DNA from: Copromyces sp. CBS 386.78
Lineage: Eukaryota > Ascomycota > Sordariomycetes > Sordariales > Sordariaceae
Length of the DNA stretch: 64,000 nt
Direction of reading: 5' to 3'
Assembly (NCBI GenBank): GCA_030685235.1
Contig: MU839244.1
Coordinates: 1-64,000, forward strand
This document shows positions 57,961-64,000 of the stretch, one piece after another. How positions within the stretch are numbered: position 1 is the first letter of the stretch; every line of letters starts with the position of its first letter. The notes beneath the pieces are model-generated. The model worked only from the letters and a program-made list of their open reading frames with translations, was not told where the DNA came from and did no database searches. A program made the position numbers and the translations under genes.

Positions 57961-60900
57961 AGTACTAATTACGCCTACTTAAATAGCAGCCCCTATTATT
58001 AATTTCGACGTCGCTATCTCTATAATTAACGCTATTGTTGGCTCTAAATACGAATAACTTTTCGAAAACGTTATAAAAACCCTTAACAATGCCGCTCTCT
58101 AGTACCTAAGTAACCTAATCGCGGAGGAAATTTTTAATACTGCTTTTAAATTCGCCTAATATATTACTTTTCCTTACGTTATTACTACTTTCGCTTAATT
58201 AATCTATATAAACTTAATTTAAATTAATACGTTCGCTAGCGCCGTTTAAAATTCCTTCGAAGTTACCTACTGGTAAATTACTAATTAAGAAAATACTATT
58301 ACTAACCTTTAATAAGAGTTCGCCAACCTTTAATAAAAGGCCTAATAATTCTATAATAATTTCGTTATAATTAACAAAATTAATATTAAATTTAAAAAAA
58401 CTGCCGAGACCTAAATTAGAGCTTTTAAGAAAGCCGTTCGCGATAAAATTACTCCGCCCGCCTCTATCCCTACCCCCGATTCTAATAATAAAACTACTAT
58501 AATTACCCCGAAAACCCGTACGAATAAGGACCCCGCTATTTATATTAATAAAGATATTTTTACCGTTAAATATATTAAAGCTTTCTAAAATTAGCATAAT
58601 AAAATCTAATTATATTAATTCTAAAATACTTAGTAGTTCGATTAGAATAAGTATTATAAGTTTATGTAAATTCTTTTATATTTTAGAAGCAACGCCTTTA
58701 GAATTCTATCGTTATATATAATATTTATTATTAAAGAAAAGGATTCGATTTAATAGAAATAAAAAAGTACGGAGGCCTTCCTTACTTATTTCAATATTAA
58801 ATATAACTATATAAACCTTACCCTTAAAGTACGCCGCGATTTTAAATTATTAAAAATAATTAAAGGTATAAAATAGTTCGATTTCGAAGATAAATTTATT
58901 ATTATTATTAATAAATACGACTTTAACGAAATTATAAAAACTTATTACTTAAAAATAAAAATTATAAATGAAATCCGTAATATTATCGCCTATTAATAAA
59001 ATATTCTAACCTACAACGACTTTAATAATTAGCTTACCTTCTATTAGAAGTTCGCTACTAATTTAAAAGAGTATAATTAGCATAATAAAATTAATATTTA
59101 CTTTAAGAATAATATTACTAGTACCGGTAATATTACTACCCTTAAACGTACTATTAATTAAAATAGTATTATTATAAATTTTAATACTATAAATGTTATT
59201 AATATTTAATTGGCCCGTATAATTAATAAAGTAATTATTAATTACCGTATAAAGAACGGACTTTATAAGCGCTACGCCTAAATTAACTACTACGCCTATA
59301 AGTACTATAATAATATTAATACTAGTATCCCTAAGGAGTAAAGGGAGCGCAACCGTCGCAACCGTTGCAATAGAAGAAGTAACAACGGTAACTGTAATAA
59401 ACCCGCTATAAATTAAACCGATTATAATAATAATAGTAATAATAATATTCGTATTAATACTATCGTTACTAATAAATCCGCCGCTCCCGTTACACCCCCT
59501 ACTCTAACCCCTACTTAATTTACAGAATACAATACAAAAAATACACCACCTCTCTACTAAATTATTTAGAAAGGCTATCGTTTATAGTAATAATAAAAAA
59601 GGAGGTAAATAATTTAGTAAATTTAAAAATAATTTAATTTAAAAATTCAAATTTAAATAGTTATAATAATAATTCTATCTTCCTCTTTATTCAAATTATT
59701 TATAGACTATATAATTAATAGAATAAATACGCCGTTCTAATTAATAATGGATATTCCGCCCTCGCTTTTATCGATTACAATTTTACTACTCGCTATACTA
59801 TCCTACTCTTAAAGTTCCTTAAATTAAAAGCCTTATATTTAATAGATAATATATTTAAAAACTTTATTACCTATTATTATAAAGTCTAATTATAAATCGG
59901 TTATTATATAGAAACAATTATTATACTAGCTTACAATTTAACTGACAATTATTCTATTATTTTAGGTATACTATAGCTCAAATTTTACAACCCTATAATA
60001 TTATAGCTAGATAGTACCGTTACCTTTACTAACTACTATATAAACCGCTACCTTTCCGCAAATCTTTTACCCTCCTTATAGTACGCGCTTAAAGTTTAGA
60101 AATATATTTATATATATTATTATAAAACTATATAAAGTATTACTAAAGTAATCGGCTTTAATACTTTAATTGCGGACCCCGCTCCTAATACTATTAAAAA
60201 TAATACCCCTAATACCTTAAATCCCGCCCTAATTGCGAATACTATTACCAAAATTCCTAAACGGACTAAACCTACTATTTACTGTACCGTAGCTAGTTAA
60301 CGAAGATCCGACCCTTATTATTATATTATAGTATATAAGATATATTTCTCGAACGAATTAATTAACCTTATAAATATTAAGGATATAACGGCCGCTAATT
60401 TTAATTAACTATACGAAAAGTATTATCTACGGGTATTCTATACTTTGTATATAGAACTTTATAAAATTTTAAAAGAAGTTAAGGCGGAGAAAGAAGCTTA
60501 AATTAAAGAGGTAAAAGGGGGCGCCCTAAAATTTAAAAAATATAAAAACGATAAAGGCATCGTTAATAAAAGAATAAAAATAGGAATTAAATATAATAAA
60601 TACGATTATAATTATAATATACCTAGCGGTTTAGCGAACTTTACCCTAGAAATAGAATAAGAAATTTAGGACGGTAATAATATTAAATATAAGAAATTAA
60701 TAAATAAGTATTATTATTTATAAATTAACGCCTACGTTAGTAAAGGATCTAAAATTGCTATCCGAATAATAAAGATTATTAAATATATTTATTTTAGTAA
60801 TAATGTAAACGAAGATTTCGAACGTTGCGAAGTTATTAAATTCGCTATTAGTATTATAAAAAAAAATGTAACTAAATTTTATAAGAAGGCCGATAAGCCG

Positions 60901-63900
60901 CCCAAAACTAATATTTAAATTAAAAAAAAGCTTCTTAAATAATATTAAAATTATTTTAACGTTTTCAAATTTTGTAACGCTACGGTCTTACCCCCCTACT
61001 ATTTTTACAATTTTAAAATCGAATTCCGCCCAGGAAAATAAATGCCTTATATAAAATTAAAAATATTTAACCCCGACGAATTAAATATAATTAAAAAATA
61101 AATCGACGAGAATTTCTATAACGGGTTTATCTGTCCTTTGTAATTAAAGGCCGCTTCTTAAATTCTACTAGTATAAAAGCTAAGCGGAAGTATTAAAATT
61201 TACGTAGATTATAGGAGGATTAATAATATTACTTTTAAAAGCTACTACTTGTTACCTTTAATTAAAGAAACTTTTAACGCTATTTATAAAGTAAAAATCT
61301 TTATTAAATTAAATATTATCGCCGCTTTTAACTGTATTTGCGTTATAGAAGGATATAAATAATTAATAACGTTTATTACCCGTTTTAACCTATTTAAATT
61401 ATTTATTTATCTATTTAGCCTATAAAGAATATTTAGCGTATTTTAAAACTATATTAATAATATCTTATATAATATCCTAAATATCTATATAACCGCTTAC
61501 TTAAATAATATCCTTATCTTTTCAAATAATAAAGAAAAGTATTAGAAGTACGTAAACGATATTTTTACCCGCTTAGAAAAAGCTAGTTTGCAAATTAATA
61601 TCGACAAGTACGAATTTTACACTAAAAAAACTAAATATCTTAAACTAATTATTATACTAGGCAGTATCGAAATAGACCTAGTAAAGGTTAAAACTATTAT
61701 AAACTAGCAACCCCTTATATTAAAGAAATTTTTATAAAGTTTCCTAAAGTTTACTAACTTCTATTATTATTTTATTAAAAGTTTCTTAATAATAGTAATA
61801 CTATTATACAACCTTACAAAAAAGGACGCAAAATAAATATAGACTATAATATAATAATCCGCTTTCGATACTTTAAAGGCCGCGTTTACTAGCGGACTAA
61901 CCCTACGTATCTACGATTAATCTAAAAAAACGGTCGTAAAGACCGATACTTCGAATTAGGCTTTTAGAAATACCTTTTCCTAATACGGGAATAATAGCGA
62001 ATTCTACTTAGTTACGTATTTTTTAGTACGGTATTTAATAGCGGAATATAATGATAATATTTATAATAAAAAATTCTTTACTATTATTAAAACCTTAGAA
62101 GAGTAGCGCCTAAAATTAGAAAACGCTTAGCAACCTTTTAATATTATTACAAATTATAAGAATTTAAAAACCTTTACAATAAATAAATAATTTATACCCC
62201 GCTATATATAATAATTATAATTCTTATTACAATTTAATTTTTCAATCCTTTATATATTAGGATTATAAAATCTTCGGCCCAATATACTAAATAAAAAGCT
62301 AAAAAATATACTTCTAAATATAAATAATTATTACTTAAAGGTAAAAAACTATAAATTTATCGACCCCGCCCGCTTTAAAAAGGGTTACTTCTCCTTATTA
62401 GCTATAACAATTAGCGACGACCTCAATTTCGATAAAAAAAGTATTTTTTCTTTCCTTAAACACTTTAGAGGAACTGAACAAATTAACTAATAATATTATT
62501 AACGAAAATTATAATTAATCAACCCTAATATAGGAAACCGTTAATTATTTAATAAATTTAAATTGTATTAAATAATACTCCTATATTAGAAAGAAGTTTA
62601 AAGTCGCTTTCGCCGAATATTCTACAACGGGAAGTAAAACCTACTATAAAAAAAAGGTATTTATCAACCTTAATAATACTGCTACCTATTTACTATTAAT
62701 CTACTATATTTATTCGTTACTAATAGCCGGCTATTTAAGTAAAGATAAAATATAAATATAAATAAATAAGTATTAATATTAGTTAAGTATAGCGGAAATT
62801 ATTAAAGCCTATTATAAAAGTTACCTAATATACTTTAAAATAAAAGTATTATAACGAATTAAAATAAGCTACTTCAAACTTATACTAGTAACTTATATAC
62901 TATAAACTAATATATTAATCGATTATATTTCCCTTTTACCGAAAAGCCTTTATCTAAACTAGAAATTTAAATATATTATTATTATTGTAAATCGTTTAAT
63001 AAAAATACATTATTATATCCCGACCGTTACTATAAAAATAGAAGAATTAGCAGACTATTTTATTAACTATATTTACACCTTTTATAATTTATCTAATACT
63101 ATCGTTTCTAACTATAGTACTTAATTTATATCTTTATTCTAATCTATAATTTATAAACGTTTAACTATTAAAAAATTATTAAACTCTATTTTCTACCTAT
63201 AGACTAACGCCTAAATAGAGCGTATTAACGTAAAAATAAAATAATATTTACGTATCTTCGTTAATTAGGTACAAATAGATTAAATACAATAATTACTATT
63301 AACGGAATTCGTAGAAAATAATATAATATTATTAATTACAGGTATAACCCCCTTCTTTACTAATTATAATTTCTACCCCCGTATAAGTATCGAACCTATA
63401 ATAATCGTACTATTAAAAGGTTTTTCGCTAATATAGTAGAAGGAGTATTTAAAAGCTAGCGAATTATTCGTTTGTTTCGAAGTTATTTAGGACTACGTCT
63501 GTACTTCTACGAAGAAAGTATAAGACTAGTACGAAGCTAACGCTAACGAAAATCGGTCTAATATACTGAAATATTATACTAGTAATTTCGTTTTATTTAA
63601 TACAATTAATTTCAATAATAGTAGGCTATACAATAAATTATACTTACAATAAGAAAGCCCTTTCAAAGTAAATTAAATACAATCCTATAATATTAAATTA
63701 ATTTTACCCGCTAATATAAAGTGCTTATTAATATTCTACGTCTCTATAGTAAAACTTTATTGTAAAGGCCTCCTTAATTAAGCCGACCTATAAGGCGACG
63801 TACGAGCTAATAAAGGTAGAATTATAGTTAAAATAAATAATTACGAAGAAGTAGTAAAATAAGAATTCGATAAATTTTTAAATTATTTTTAACGAAGAAA

Positions 63901-64000
63901 TAACTGTTATTAATTCTATATTATAAAATAGAAATATTATAACCCTGCTAACGAACCTTTTAATAATATTAAAGGAGTAAAGGATTTTATTATTATATTT
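57961..64000 (+). mobile_element. RIP-degraded Ty3/gypsy chromovirus, runs off the window
   Basis: Order on the + strand, read through stops: gag-like region (about 58,050-59,500) with a basic stretch near the end; protease-like region (about 59,700-60,000); reverse transcriptase (about 61,070-61,750) with IKIYVDYRRINNIT and an AYLNNILIFS box in place of YLDDILI; RNase H (about 61,850-62,200) with an EYN...FFTIIKTLE segment; integrase (about 62,680-63,250); and a chromodomain-like end (about 63,840-64,000) with YNPANEPFNNIKG. Base composition is very AT-rich and the stops fit RIP. It differs in sequence from the gypsy relic at 571-4,530, so it is another family. Confidence 0.85.

Noticed and set aside
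58214..58597. 127-codon minus-strand ORF in the right AT-rich block
   Set aside because: Asn/Ile/Gly-rich antisense of the gypsy gag relic; arises from AT composition.
1..64000. CRISPR arrays, bacterial operons, rRNA genes
   Set aside because: The repeats seen are minisatellites, microsatellites or transposon ends; genes have spliceosomal introns; no rRNA-like sequence was recognised.

Overview
The window looks like a stretch of a filamentous ascomycete chromosome, most likely Sordariaceae (Neurospora/Sordaria group). The clues are short introns with GTAAGT/GTGAGT-type donors and CTGAC/CTAAC branch points, a gene clearly orthologous to Neurospora opsin NOP-1, and AT-rich transposon relics. 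In the relics, Gln and Trp codons have become TAG/TAA across long, otherwise recognisable ORFs, which is the footprint of repeat-induced point mutation (RIP).

Layout. Bases 1 to about 9,530 are a RIP-degraded nest of transposons: a Ty3/gypsy chromovirus relic, a piggyBac-like DNA transposon relic, two copies of a foldback repeat in opposite orientation (one with a ~570-base purine-rich tract), and two non-autonomous elements with perfect 8-bp target duplications. Bases 9,530-15,297 are of normal base composition but hold only small inverted-repeat elements, microsatellites and no gene I recognise. Bases 15,298-42,712 are the gene-bearing part. Bases 42,713-53,117 are about 10.4 kb without a recognisable gene but with several MITE-like elements. 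NOP-1 lies at 53,118-54,172. From 55,690 to the end is a second RIP compartment: a pogo/Fot1-like relic that inserted into a MITE, then a second Ty3/gypsy chromovirus running off the window.

Genes, with splice sites worked out by hand: phenylalanine ammonia-lyase; a hydroxynaphthalene reductase of melanin synthesis; a divergent pair of sulfur-scavenging flavoenzymes (SfnG-like sulfone monooxygenase with an apparent 1-base frameshift, and a SfnB/DszC-like acyl-CoA dehydrogenase-fold enzyme); a SAPS-domain SIT4/PP6 phosphatase-associated protein; a PTH11-type receptor-like membrane protein; a YxjG-type MetE-like protein; a hexose transporter of the major facilitator superfamily; and the opsin. 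The three sulfur-related genes (SfnG-like, SfnB-like and, more loosely, MetE-like) fall within 17 kb. The other genes look like ordinary neighbours, not a cluster.

The most notable points are the opsin's Asp145 at the proton-donor position, the frameshifted SfnG-like gene beside an intact partner, and a set of short TIR element families, several apparently undescribed, whose nesting gives a relative insertion order.
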